DNA of 8,876 nucleotides from the NCBI GenBank assembly GCA_021151685.1, contig JAGKWS010000140.1:1-8876 (forward strand), in the 5' to 3' direction. The notes beneath the pieces were generated by a model that searched no databases, had not been told where the DNA came from, and saw only the letters and a list, made by a program, of their open reading frames with translations. Source of the stretch: Chitinophagaceae bacterium (GTDB lineage Bacteria > Bacteroidota > Bacteroidia > Chitinophagales > Chitinophagaceae). Of the stretch, positions 1-6,554 are shown one piece after another. Made by a program: the position numbers and the translations under genes. The stretch's first letter is position 1, and each line of letters opens with the position of its first letter.

Positions 1-35
1 GTAACACCACCGGTTACAAATATATACTTGGTCAT
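1..35 (-). CDS. pyrG: CTP synthase, first 11 codons only (runs off left edge)
   Basis: Read on the minus strand from the ATG at 35-33, the sequence encodes MTKYIFVTGGV and continues past the window edge. This is the highly conserved N-terminus of CTP synthase, where the GG of VTGGV begins the nucleotide-binding loop of the synthetase domain. From the family, the enzyme aminates UTP to CTP in the cytoplasm, using glutamine or ammonia and ATP. A good Shine-Dalgarno sequence (AGGAG) lies 4 nt before the ATG, which is unusual among the genes here and supports this start. The gene is divergent from murI. Only 35 bases are visible, so the call rests on this signature and the ribosome binding site. 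Confidence 0.85.
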   Translation of the reverse strand, partial: MTKYIFVTGGV

Positions 36-243
36 AACGCTCCTGTTAAAATGCAAGACCGGTTACGCAGCTTATATTACAATAAAATAGGGGAAGTAGC
101 TGTTGCGGTCGTGCAAAGTTACGATGGATAAATGGAAAAGCAAAGTACTACACAATACCGAGTGGAAAACGTACACGAATAGATGAGGGGATGCAAGAAC
201 ACGAGCAGACTTGTACCGAAAAGGCTGGCAAGTGTACTTTCGT
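36..243. other. Divergent intergenic region between pyrG and murI
   Basis: This stretch carries the leaders and promoters of two divergent genes. I see no exact TAnnTTTG element for pyrG. A TTTG on the minus strand (plus-strand CAAA near 114-117), followed after 15 nt by the poor match TACTTCCC, is the best but weak candidate. The 9-mer ACCGGTTAC occurs at 58-66 in the pyrG leader and again at 9-17 inside pyrG. A 20-codon reading frame at 124-186 has no supporting signal. Confidence 0.4.
40..44 (-). promoter_or_regulatory. Shine-Dalgarno site of pyrG
   Basis: The minus strand reads AGGAG followed by CGTT and then the pyrG ATG. It is the only strong canonical ribosome binding site I see in the window and it fixes the pyrG start. 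Confidence 0.75.
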
Positions 244-251
244 TACTTTTG
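244..251 (+). promoter_or_regulatory. Bacteroidota-type -7 element for murI
   Basis: TACTTTTG matches the Bacteroidota -7 consensus TAnnTTTG exactly and ends 7 nt before the first of two adjacent ATG codons (259 and 262). A near match, TACTTTCG, lies just upstream at 235-242. I find no TTG at the usual -33 distance from the 244-251 element; the nearest TTG (211-213) fits the upstream near match slightly better. If the 244-251 element is used, the transcript would begin at or within a few bases of the start codon. Confidence 0.5.
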
Positions 252-261
252 CCAATGTATG

Positions 262-1092
262 ATGCGCCCAATAGGTATTTTCGATTCGGGTTATGGTGGA
301 CTGACGGTGTTCCGGTCTATTGCGGCTATGCTACCCGGTTATGACTATATATACATGGGCGATAATGGCCGGGCACCGTATGGCAATCGTTCATTTGACA
401 CGGTGCATCAGTATACGCTGGAGTGTGTGCAATGGTTCTTTGATATGGGTTGCCCGCTGGTGATACTGGCCTGTAACACGGCATCGGCCAAGGCCCTGAG
501 AACGATACAACAGAAAGACTTGCCCGGAATAGACCCAATGCGCAGGGTACTGGGGGTAATACGCCCTACTGCAGAGGTTATAGGCAACTATACCCGAACC
601 AAAGAAGTAGGTGTGCTGGGCACACGGGGTACGGTACTTTCTGACTCGTACAAAATAGAAATCAGTCATTTTTACCCAGATGTGGCCGTACACCAGAAAG
701 CATGCCCCATGTGGGTGCCGCTGATAGAAAATGGCGAACATACGGGTGCCGGGGCCGACTATTTTGTAAAAAAGTATCTGGACGAACTGATGGCAGAAGC
801 ACCGGGAATAGACACGCTACTACTGGCATGTACCCACTACCCGCTGATAGCCGACAAAATAAAACAATACCTGCCACCGCAAGTGCAAGTGGTGGCGCAG
901 GGCGATATAGTAGCGACCAGTCTTACCGACTACCTGACCCGCCATCCGGAAATAGATGAGGTACTGACACGAGGCGGCAGTACCCGATATTTTACCACAG
1001 ATGATGCTACCGACTTTAACAATCAGGCATCGGTGTTTTTGGGGAAACCTGTAACCAGCGAGCATGTGAGTGTGGCTACCCTGCAACGGTAG
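262..1092 (+). CDS. murI: glutamate racemase
   Basis: This cytoplasmic, cofactor-independent enzyme interconverts L- and D-glutamate and supplies D-Glu for the peptidoglycan stem peptide. The protein is 276 residues, normal for the family. Diagnostic motifs are present in order: GIFDSGYGGLTV with the active-site Asp8, YMGDNGRAPYG at 31-41, LACNTASA with catalytic Cys71, GVLGTRGTV at 117-125, and LLACTHYPL with the second catalytic Cys190 and adjacent His192. All expected catalytic residues are intact. The start is the ATG directly before RPIGIFDSG; the ATG one codon earlier (259) is equally possible. An in-frame TTG at 211 would add 17 residues unlike the family and would place the promoter inside the gene. 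The gene converges on the glycosyltransferase gene with 6 bp between stop codons. Confidence 0.95.
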   Translation: MRPIGIFDSGYGGLTVFRSIAAMLPGYDYIYMGDNGRAPYGNRSFDTVHQYTLECVQWFFDMGCPLVILACNTASAKALRTIQQKDLPGIDPMRRVLGVIRPTAEVIGNYTRTKEVGVLGTRGTVLSDSYKIEISHFYPDVAVHQKACPMWVPLIENGEHTGAGADYFVKKYLDELMAEAPGIDTLLLACTHYPLIADKIKQYLPPQVQVVAQGDIVATSLTDYLTRHPEIDEVLTRGGSTRYFTTDDATDFNNQASVFLGKPVTSEHVSVATLQR

Positions 1093-1118
1093 CGTTTGCT
1101 ACAGTCCTTTTTCTTTTA
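1089..1118 (+). terminator. Short hairpin plus T-tract at the murI 3' end
   Basis: GTAGC (1089-1093), loop GTTT and GCTAC (1098-1102) form a 5-bp hairpin. It is followed on the plus strand by AGTCC and a T-rich run at about 1108-1118. The stem contains the murI stop codon in one arm and the stop codon of the opposing gene in the other. The short stem makes it a weak intrinsic terminator for murI only; the minus strand lacks a T-tract after the hairpin. Confidence 0.35.
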
Positions 1119-2274
1119 TGAACCGCACCAGTGGCTGTGCCTGTTGCTGCATGCAGTAGTATTCTTTTACAAAACCCAGAATAGCGTTGCGGCAGCCGGG
1201 TGCTTCTACGGCCTGCAAAGCAATGCGGAGGGCATGGGCAATACCCACCTCTGTATTGCTGCGCGACAAGGCAGCAACGCCCTTCATGCCCAGGGGCCGC
1301 ATATACTCGGTATCGGAAGCGAGGAGAAACAGGCCCTTTGCCAGATACTCTCCCACTTTGTTGGGCGAGGTCATCATAGATTCGGCATTGTTCTGGTCTT
1401 CGTTAGAAAGGCATACGCCAATATGGGCATTGGCCTGCAGGGCATCTTTTTCTGCCCCCTTTACAAAGGGGAAGAATACTACCCTACCCGTGCAACCGGG
1501 TGTAGCAACTGCTGTACGGCGCACCTCATCGCCATATTCGTTTTCTTTGATACCGGCTATAACCATAACGCTATGGGTATCATTTACTGCGCCAAATGCC
1601 TTTACTAACTCTATAACACAGTTCTGCGCATTGACAGACCCCATGTATAGTACCACCTTTTTGCCACGGTGCTCTTCGGGCATCATGGTCTTGAATTCGT
1701 TTTGATACGATGGTAGCGGTTGTGGTGGCAGGTATACGGTATTGAGTATGGTATAGGGCATGTGGTGCAGCCGACTACGGCCTACCTGCCATGCAGAACG
1801 TTGTGCCGATGCGGTGGAGATGAAATCGGCTTTTGCAACCCGATGTATTGCAACGAGGTTTTTGAATTGCGATAATGGCGACCGGCGCAATGTAGACCAG
1901 CTGCAATCGGCCAGCTCGAGGCTGTGATATACCAAAGGCACGCTACGCTTGACCCGGAGGGCACACAAAAACGTGAATGAACAAAAAGACACCAATGCCG
2001 ACATGCCACTTGCGGCCAGTGTGGCAGCGCGCACTGTGTACCTGCGCCTAATGGCCAAACGCTGCATAAGCCCTATGCCATGGTGCTTGCCTACCGATTC
2101 TATTGTAATATGATGGCCCAACTGAGGTTGGGATGGTCCAAAGGGATCGAAGGTGAGGATGTGTATGTCGTACCCCTCATCGCGCAGCACCTGTGCAATA
2201 GCATAGACGGGTGGCAGATAATCGGGGTGAACGAGGGTGAGTAACAACAACTTTTTTCGGACGGGAGCAGCCAT
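1099..2274 (-). CDS. GT-B fold glycosyltransferase (GT4-like), acceptor unknown
   Basis: The protein is 391 residues and looks like a cytoplasmic glycosyltransferase with two Rossmann-like halves. The N-terminal half opens with a hydrophobic strand and loop (LLLLTLVHPDYLPP, 9-22) and a helix-strand unit ending in HILTFDP. The C-terminal half starts with KKVVLYMGSV (205-214), continues with the strand VMVIAG (236-241), and carries SPNKVGEYLAKGLFLLASD at 303-321. That last segment corresponds to the GT4 nucleotide-sugar-binding region usually seen as PNKxxEYLAxGxPVVASD, with Glu309 in the conserved position. The sugar donor and acceptor cannot be read from the sequence. No neighbouring polysaccharide genes are present. 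It has its own -7 element and is separated from the upstream lipoprotein gene by a terminator, so it is probably monocistronic. The ATG at 2274 has no Shine-Dalgarno sequence. Confidence 0.8.
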   Translation of the reverse strand: MAAPVRKKLLLLTLVHPDYLPPVYAIAQVLRDEGYDIHILTFDPFGPSQPQLGHHITIESVGKHHGIGLMQRLAIRRRYTVRAATLAASGMSALVSFCSFTFLCALRVKRSVPLVYHSLELADCSWSTLRRSPLSQFKNLVAIHRVAKADFISTASAQRSAWQVGRSRLHHMPYTILNTVYLPPQPLPSYQNEFKTMMPEEHRGKKVVLYMGSVNAQNCVIELVKAFGAVNDTHSVMVIAGIKENEYGDEVRRTAVATPGCTGRVVFFPFVKGAEKDALQANAHIGVCLSNEDQNNAESMMTSPNKVGEYLAKGLFLLASDTEYMRPLGMKGVAALSRSNTEVGIAHALRIALQAVEAPGCRNAILGFVKEYYCMQQQAQPLVRFIKEKGL

Positions 2275-2282
2275 ATATGCTG

Positions 2283-2290
2283 CAAAATTA
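2283..2290 (-). promoter_or_regulatory. -7 element for the glycosyltransferase gene
   Basis: The minus strand reads TAATTTTG, an exact match to TAnnTTTG, ending 8 nt before the ATG. No matching -33 TTG is visible at the expected distance. Its position just beyond the terminator of the upstream gene supports a separate transcription start with a very short or absent leader. Confidence 0.5.
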
Positions 2291-2330
2291 ATAAAAATGC
2301 CCGCCCGTAATCATGTAAGATACGGGACCC

Positions 2331-2369
2331 ATAAAACGACATCAGGTGCGGTTGTGGCCGCACCTGATG
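2331..2369 (-). terminator. Intrinsic terminator of the lipoprotein gene
   Basis: A perfect 12-bp inverted repeat, CATCAGGTGCGG at 2340-2351 and CCGCACCTGATG at 2358-2369, encloses a 6-nt loop. In the minus direction it is followed by TCGTTTTAT. It lies 27 bp after the lipoprotein stop codon. There is no T-run on the plus-strand side, so it acts for the minus-strand gene. Confidence 0.85.
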
Positions 2370-2396
2370 GTAATGATTGCAGAGACAGTATATATA

Positions 2397-3875
2397 TTAC
2401 AAAGTAACGTTAACAGTAATTTGTACCGATGTGCTACCATTGCACAATGTAATAATGGCCGTACCAGGACCTGAAGGTATGATGGTGAGTGCAGAGGCAT
2501 TGACATTGGCCACGGCCATATTGTCGGAACACATACCGAGAGTAGCACCTACTACGGGCATATTGGAAGCATCTACGGCTTGTGCGTCTATTACAACGGG
2601 GCCACCCATGAGGCTGACGTTGATGGTAGTGCTACCTGTAACCTTGATGTTGGTAACACCGGGTGTACCTGCGCCACAATCGCAATCGCTTACCATTACC
2701 AGTGCAGCACCAGCTTCTATAGTGGGGGAGCTTACGTGTGCTACCACAACGGTACTAAGGCCCACGGTTGCAGATGACTTCATGGTAACGAGGCCCGTGC
2801 TGTTTACGTTGGCAATATCGAAAATAGGTACACCGGTTGTGGGTACCTCCCACGTAAGGCCTGCAGGCATTGTGATGAGACTGAGTGCCTTTGTAGTTTT
2901 ATCTACTTTGTATGCCTTGGCTGTGAACTGCTTGCTGGCACCTGCCGAAATACTGGCCATGATGGGTGTAACAATGATAGTGGTATCGGGCAGTACGTTT
3001 ACCTCGCACTGGCCAGTGATGCCGCTGGCGGTGGCGGTAATATAGGTATTACCCAAACCAACAGCAGTGATAGTACCGTTGGCATCTACAGTAGCTACGC
3101 TGGCATCGGCCGAGGCCCATGTAAATGTGGCAGTAACTTCGGTATTGGCACTGTTAAATGCCTTGGCAGTAAGGGCTTTCGTATCGCCACGGAAGAGGTC
3201 GACACCCGCAGGATTTACTGCTACGCGTACTACCGGCAATGGCTCTGAAGGCATACCTACTACAAGCACCGGCACATATACTTTATTGTTTTCAGAAATA
3301 CCATTGGCGGTAACTGTGATAACACATTCGCCAGCTTTGTTGAAGGTAACAGTACCGCTACCATCAACCGAGGCCACAGACGCATCGCTGGATGAATAGG
3401 TATAACCTGACACAGTACCTGTGCCCAGATATACCGATGTAAGCGGAATTGTACCTGCATTGGTGGTCCAAACGATTGCTGATGGCACTACGGTAAATAC
3501 CGCAGGCAGATAAATACCCACAGGCACTTTGGCACTTATAACCTTACCGTCTACGGTGGCAGATGCGGTAATCACACCATTACCCGACTGAGAGGGAGTG
3601 AATGTGTTGCCTGAAAAAGAACCCAGCGAATTGCTTACACTCCAAGTGACACCGGTAGCCGGTGTTGCATTGCCTTTTGTATCTACCACTACTGCTTCGT
3701 AGGCAATGGTTTCGCCGGGGGCCATAGAACGGGCACCAGTTTTAATAACCAGCACCGACGATGTGCTGCCGCTACCGCCGCCGCCATTGTTATCGTCATC
3801 GTTTTTCTTCTTGCATCCTACCGTAAGGATAACGCCCATTACCAACAGGGCCAATAACGTTGTTAATCTTCTCAT
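2397..3875 (-). CDS. Surface-type lipoprotein with about five Big2-like Ig domains
   Basis: The 492-residue protein begins with a lipoprotein signal peptide: MRRL, a hydrophobic core, then the lipobox LTVGC with the lipidated Cys21. The following KKKNDDDNN and a GGGGSGS linker resemble the charged, Asp-rich lipoprotein export signals of Bacteroidota, so outer-surface display is likely. The rest is divided into about five beta-sandwich units, at roughly 40-120, 125-203, 214-295, 298-396 and 408-492. The middle ones have the Big2 pattern, such as SSSDASVASVDGSGTVTF and ASADASVATVDANGTITAVG followed by an ITATASG-type strand. The fourth is longer and divergent. Cysteines at 398 and 400 (DCDCG) sit between domains 4 and 5, and Cys449/Cys478 could pair within domain 5. 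No enzyme domain or C-terminal sorting domain is seen. Adhesion or matrix binding is the usual inference for such proteins, not shown here. Confidence 0.85.
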   Translation of the reverse strand: MRRLTTLLALLVMGVILTVGCKKKNDDDNNGGGGSGSTSSVLVIKTGARSMAPGETIAYEAVVVDTKGNATPATGVTWSVSNSLGSFSGNTFTPSQSGNGVITASATVDGKVISAKVPVGIYLPAVFTVVPSAIVWTTNAGTIPLTSVYLGTGTVSGYTYSSSDASVASVDGSGTVTFNKAGECVITVTANGISENNKVYVPVLVVGMPSEPLPVVRVAVNPAGVDLFRGDTKALTAKAFNSANTEVTATFTWASADASVATVDANGTITAVGLGNTYITATASGITGQCEVNVLPDTTIIVTPIMASISAGASKQFTAKAYKVDKTTKALSLITMPAGLTWEVPTTGVPIFDIANVNSTGLVTMKSSATVGLSTVVVAHVSSPTIEAGAALVMVSDCDCGAGTPGVTNIKVTGSTTINVSLMGGPVVIDAQAVDASNMPVVGATLGMCSDNMAVANVNASALTIIPSGPGTAIITLCNGSTSVQITVNVTL

Positions 3876-3911
3876 GCTTTAATTTTTATTTGTGATGTAG
3901 CTGTATGGTAG

Positions 3912-3938
3912 CAAAAATACAGCCAGAAGCCGCCCAAA
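3912..3938 (-). promoter_or_regulatory. Promoter for the lipoprotein gene
   Basis: The minus strand carries TATTTTTG at 3919-3912, an exact TAnnTTTG -7 element. TTTG at 3938-3935 is a candidate -33 element with a 15-nt spacer, somewhat shorter than usual. Transcription would start about 30 nt before the ATG. The leader is A-rich with no Shine-Dalgarno sequence. Confidence 0.55.
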
Positions 3939-3956
3939 ACCGTTAAAAATTGTTGC

Positions 3957-4008
3957 AAAGGCATTCAAAGTTGTTGCTTCGAGAGTGCCATGGCACAAAA
4001 AAGGCATT
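3957..4008. repeat. Palindrome flanked by a 9-bp direct repeat upstream of the lipoprotein promoter
   Basis: GTGCCATGGCAC at 3985-3996 is a perfect 12-bp palindrome. AAAGGCATT occurs at 3957-3965 and again at 4000-4008, on either side of it. The group lies just upstream of the lipoprotein promoter and could be an operator, but nothing else supports that. The remainder of the 3876-4109 gap shows no gene. Confidence 0.3.
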
Positions 4009-4097
4009 GATAATCAGCAGAGAGCGCACAGTAGTACATGTTGCGTGGCATTTTGATGTGCTGTGAACACAATAGCTAAGGGCAAATAGAAAAAGAA

Positions 4098-4147
4098 GAA
4101 ACATATACACATACAAGCACATGCGTTACGGCGCACATGCTTGTATG
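4098..4147 (-). terminator. Probable terminator of the SPFH gene
   Basis: An imperfect inverted repeat pairs 4110-4125 with 4132-4147: ten outer pairs, a 2-nt internal mismatch, four inner pairs and a 6-nt loop. In the minus direction it is followed by a T-rich stretch (plus-strand A-rich 4090-4104), though about 10 nt separate the stem from the first T-run. It begins 11 bp after the SPFH stop codon, as expected for an intrinsic terminator. Confidence 0.5.
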
Positions 4148-4158
4148 CAGGTACTGTA

Positions 4159-6051
4159 TTATTGGTTTTTCTGCTTGTCGGCATCCATCATTTCCATGAG
4201 CTTCATGCCCAACAATCCACTCATGGGGCCTTCGGTTCCTGCGCCGCCACCTATCAACACTTCAGGGATAACCTTAATGTTATTGCGACCAATCTCTTCG
4301 GTAATCTTGTAGCGGGTAAAGTTGTCGCCACCCATTGCAGCCACCTGCAGCTGATAGGCTTCGGCAGTACTCTTACCTATAGCCAGTATTTTCTCTGCCT
4401 CGGCATTACCGGTGCGGGCAATGCGTTCTGCTTCGGCACCTGCATTCAGCCTTGTAGATTCGGCCTGCGCACCAGCGCGTAACTTGGTAGCATCGCTCTC
4501 GGCATTTGCCCGCAAGCGCGTTGCTTCACTTTCGGCCTGTACCGACAAGCGTAAACTGTTGGCATCACCTTCTGCCTTCTTCACGGCAGCATCGGCAGTG
4601 CGCTGGGCTATCTCTACGCTTTGCTGGGCTTTTACTATTTCCTTCTGCATATCGGCAATGGCAGTTTCTTTTTCCATGCCCTGCCGCTGCTCTTGCGCCA
4701 TACGTTGTGTCTGGTAGGTTTTTTGCTCCTCCTCGGCTATTTTACGGTCGGTAAGGGTTTTCATCAGGGCTTCGGGGGGTACTATGTCGCCTATCAGGGT
4801 ATCTACTGCGTTTACGTTATATTCTTCCAGCACGGTGCGTATGTGGCTGCGTGCGGCTTCCTGCCGCTCCTTGCGCGAGGTAAGGAAGGTAATAACATCG
4901 CTATCCTGCGCCGAGTTGCGGAAATAGTTACCAATTGTTGGTTCCAGCACCTGACTTACCAGATTGTTCATACTACCAAAACGGGCTATCACCTTGGGTG
5001 CTTCGTTGGCCGGCACATGAATAATCTGAGACACATCGAGGTTGAACGGGAAACCGTCGCGCGAGCGCACTGTGATGGTAGACAGATTTTTATCGAGCTG
5101 ATGCGACTCGCTGCGCGCATTAGCCCAGTTGAGCACCAGATTGGTAGTGGGTACCAGTTCTACCTTCATTGTATAGTTATTGATAGGATATTTACCGGGC
5201 CCCAATGGCTCGGCCCATACACCACGGTAACCCTTTTCTACAATATTGCCATGGCGAAACAGGACACCCGTTACATCGGCACCTTCATCGCCTATATAAG
5301 AAATGACTACCCCAACGTTGCCTATGGGCACATCGGTCATATACCGTTCTTCTATCTGCACCGCCCATGGGTTGATGTAGTAGGAACCGGCAAGTATCAC
5401 TTGCGGCTGCAGGCCACGGTTACCGCCCTTGAGGAGGAAGGTATCGAAGTCCTGAAAGTTATTGTGGCCCTGCACATCGCGGCCGGCAATCTGACCATCG
5501 GGCAACGGTTCGCCATCCAGCGTGGTAACGATACCCACACGGTTTTCGCCAATAACCAGTTGGTCGGTAAGGGTTACTTCGAATAAATGACCGTTGATGC
5601 GCCACGACCCAGCGGTAATGAAGCCCGTTTGCCGACCACGCTGCCCGCCATTGTTCAGAAATAATGAAGCATCCTGAAAATTGTCGCAAGCTACGTGGCG
5701 TGCCAGTATGCGGCCAGTGGGTATGCCCTGACCATCTTTTGCCAGTACCAAGCCAATTTTACCCTCGGGTATGATGGTGAACGGGGCCATATCTACACTG
5801 TATTGCCATGGCCACAGCCCCCAATACAGGCCCGGTGCCAGTGTATGTGCCTGAAAACCGGCCTCGCCCTCTGTGGCCACAATACGGCCATCGGGAAGCG
5901 ACTTGTGGGCACCGAATAGTACAAACTTTTTGGTGATGAGCCCGATACGGTCTTCGGGTACAATGACCATGCCGAAGAACAAGCGAAAAGTGATTTTATA
6001 AAAGAGTAAACTGAGGGCAAGAATAATGCCTACGGTAATGAATGTTGTCAT
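4159..6051 (-). CDS. SPFH/flotillin-like membrane protein with N-terminal tandem repeats
   Basis: The protein is 630 residues from the ATG at 6051, which starts directly before a hydrophobic membrane segment (about 3-27). An in-frame TTG at 6105 would add 18 atypical residues. Residues 28-305 hold four tandem modules. The two middle ones (about 92-160 and 163-234) share IGxV, DGxxxPxG, NFQD, FLxxGGxRGxQ, AGSxxIN; the first and last are shortened. Residues about 306-440 form the SPFH/band-7 core (TVRSRDGFPFNLDVSQIIHV, then IVPPEALMKTLTDRKIAEEEQ). Residues about 440-571 are a charged, Ala/Glu-rich coiled coil with hendecad periodicity. The tail is Gly- and Met-rich. Such proteins oligomerise on membranes as scaffolds; the substrate or partner is unknown. 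The flotillin partner NfeD is not adjacent. No Shine-Dalgarno sequence or TAnnTTTG is evident upstream. It is probably a single-gene unit ending at the hairpin just downstream. Confidence 0.88.
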   Translation of the reverse strand: MTTFITVGIILALSLLFYKITFRLFFGMVIVPEDRIGLITKKFVLFGAHKSLPDGRIVATEGEAGFQAHTLAPGLYWGLWPWQYSVDMAPFTIIPEGKIGLVLAKDGQGIPTGRILARHVACDNFQDASLFLNNGGQRGRQTGFITAGSWRINGHLFEVTLTDQLVIGENRVGIVTTLDGEPLPDGQIAGRDVQGHNNFQDFDTFLLKGGNRGLQPQVILAGSYYINPWAVQIEERYMTDVPIGNVGVVISYIGDEGADVTGVLFRHGNIVEKGYRGVWAEPLGPGKYPINNYTMKVELVPTTNLVLNWANARSESHQLDKNLSTITVRSRDGFPFNLDVSQIIHVPANEAPKVIARFGSMNNLVSQVLEPTIGNYFRNSAQDSDVITFLTSRKERQEAARSHIRTVLEEYNVNAVDTLIGDIVPPEALMKTLTDRKIAEEEQKTYQTQRMAQEQRQGMEKETAIADMQKEIVKAQQSVEIAQRTADAAVKKAEGDANSLRLSVQAESEATRLRANAESDATKLRAGAQAESTRLNAGAEAERIARTGNAEAEKILAIGKSTAEAYQLQVAAMGGDNFTRYKITEEIGRNNIKVIPEVLIGGGAGTEGPMSGLLGMKLMEMMDADKQKNQ

Positions 6052-6213
6052 TTGGAAAAAATGTGTGCTGATGAAGAAATGTGTAAATAGCTGCCAGACC
6101 GGCAAAAAAGAGATTGCCGTGCCACCGCTACCGGCTATGGCACAACATGACCTGATACCTCTGAAAGAGGTACAATAGGAATAGCTATAGATGCATGTGG
6201 AACTATAGCATCG

Positions 6214-6378
6214 CTACAGCACGCAGGGAGGATGTACCATTTTTTTATGGTTCACCATGGCTTCGGCAAGAATATAGGGAAGCGATGAACTGCCCAAAAG
6301 GTCAGTAATTGGATTGGTATGTGTTTCGAATTTTTCTTCGAAATTGCTGGAGTGCGTAGCCCCCATGTTGCGGCCCAT
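6214..6378 (-). CDS. Doubtful small ORF, 54 residues, hypothetical
   Basis: From the ATG at 6378 the frame encodes a 54-residue soluble-looking peptide starting MGRNMGATHSSNFEEKFE and ending in HKKMVHPPCVL. I do not recognise it. In its favour, TATCTTCG (minus strand, 6407-6400), one mismatch from TAnnTTTG, lies 21 nt upstream, and the frame stays open further upstream. Against it, there is no ribosome binding site, no recognisable domain and no neighbour in the same unit. The hairpin TTTCGAA/TTCGAAA falls inside it. It could be a small gene, the remnant of one, or chance. Confidence 0.2.
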   Translation of the reverse strand: MGRNMGATHSSNFEEKFETHTNPITDLLGSSSLPYILAEAMVNHKKMVHPPCVL

Positions 6379-6546
6379 TGTTGGGAAAATTTTGAAATGC
6401 GAAGATACAACAGACCAAACATATCCTTTATCATAATAGACAAAAATCATAAAGTGGCACATTAACATCAATATTCTTTATAGAAAATTGACACGAGTCA
6501 TCGCCTTCTTAATGACATACTGATAAACACAATTGACAAGAAGTTG

Positions 6547-6554
6547 TAGCTTCG
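6547..6554 (+). promoter_or_regulatory. Candidate -7 element for the TonB-domain gene
   Basis: TAGCTTCG matches TAnnTTTG at all but one fixed position and ends 6 nt before the ATG at 6561. TTGACA at 6533-6538 is too close to act as its -33 partner. If used, the transcript would be leaderless, or would have a leader of about 12 nt if translation starts at the second ATG (6573). Confidence 0.35.

Noticed and set aside
9..66. Repeated 9-mer ACCGGTTAC in the pyrG leader and pyrG coding start
   Set aside because: Two copies of a short motif, one fixed by conserved codons (VTG), are easily explained by chance.
124..186. 20-codon reading frame between pyrG and murI
   Set aside because: Too short, with no ribosome binding site, promoter match or recognisable peptide.
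211..261. TTG-initiated extension of murI by 17 residues
   Set aside because: The added residues do not look like MurI, the -7 element lies inside this stretch, and the ATG pair at 259/262 directly precedes the conserved N-terminus.
2377..3045. Open plus-strand frame (about 222 codons) opposite the Big2-like lipoprotein
   Set aside because: Its low-complexity Val/Thr/Ala translation mirrors the Thr/Val/Ala-rich lipoprotein on the other strand; there is no start signal.
4621..5586. Long open frame (about 321 codons) on the plus strand opposite the SPFH gene
   Set aside because: It lies wholly inside a gene with clear domains and repeats, and its translation shows no domain; it is a shadow of the codon pattern.
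4159..6051. Calling the SPFH protein a true bacterial major vault protein
   Set aside because: The module signatures (NFQD, GGxRGxQ) are not vault repeat motifs that I recognise and a membrane segment is present; only the domain order is similar.
6052..6105. TTG-initiated extension of the SPFH protein by 18 residues
   Set aside because: The ATG at 6051 directly precedes the membrane segment, as expected for the family; the extension shows no conserved feature.
6533..6538. TTGACA as a sigma-70-type -35 box for the TonB-domain gene
   Set aside because: The gap to the -7 candidate is only about 11 nt and there is no TATAAT partner; Bacteroidota do not use this consensus.
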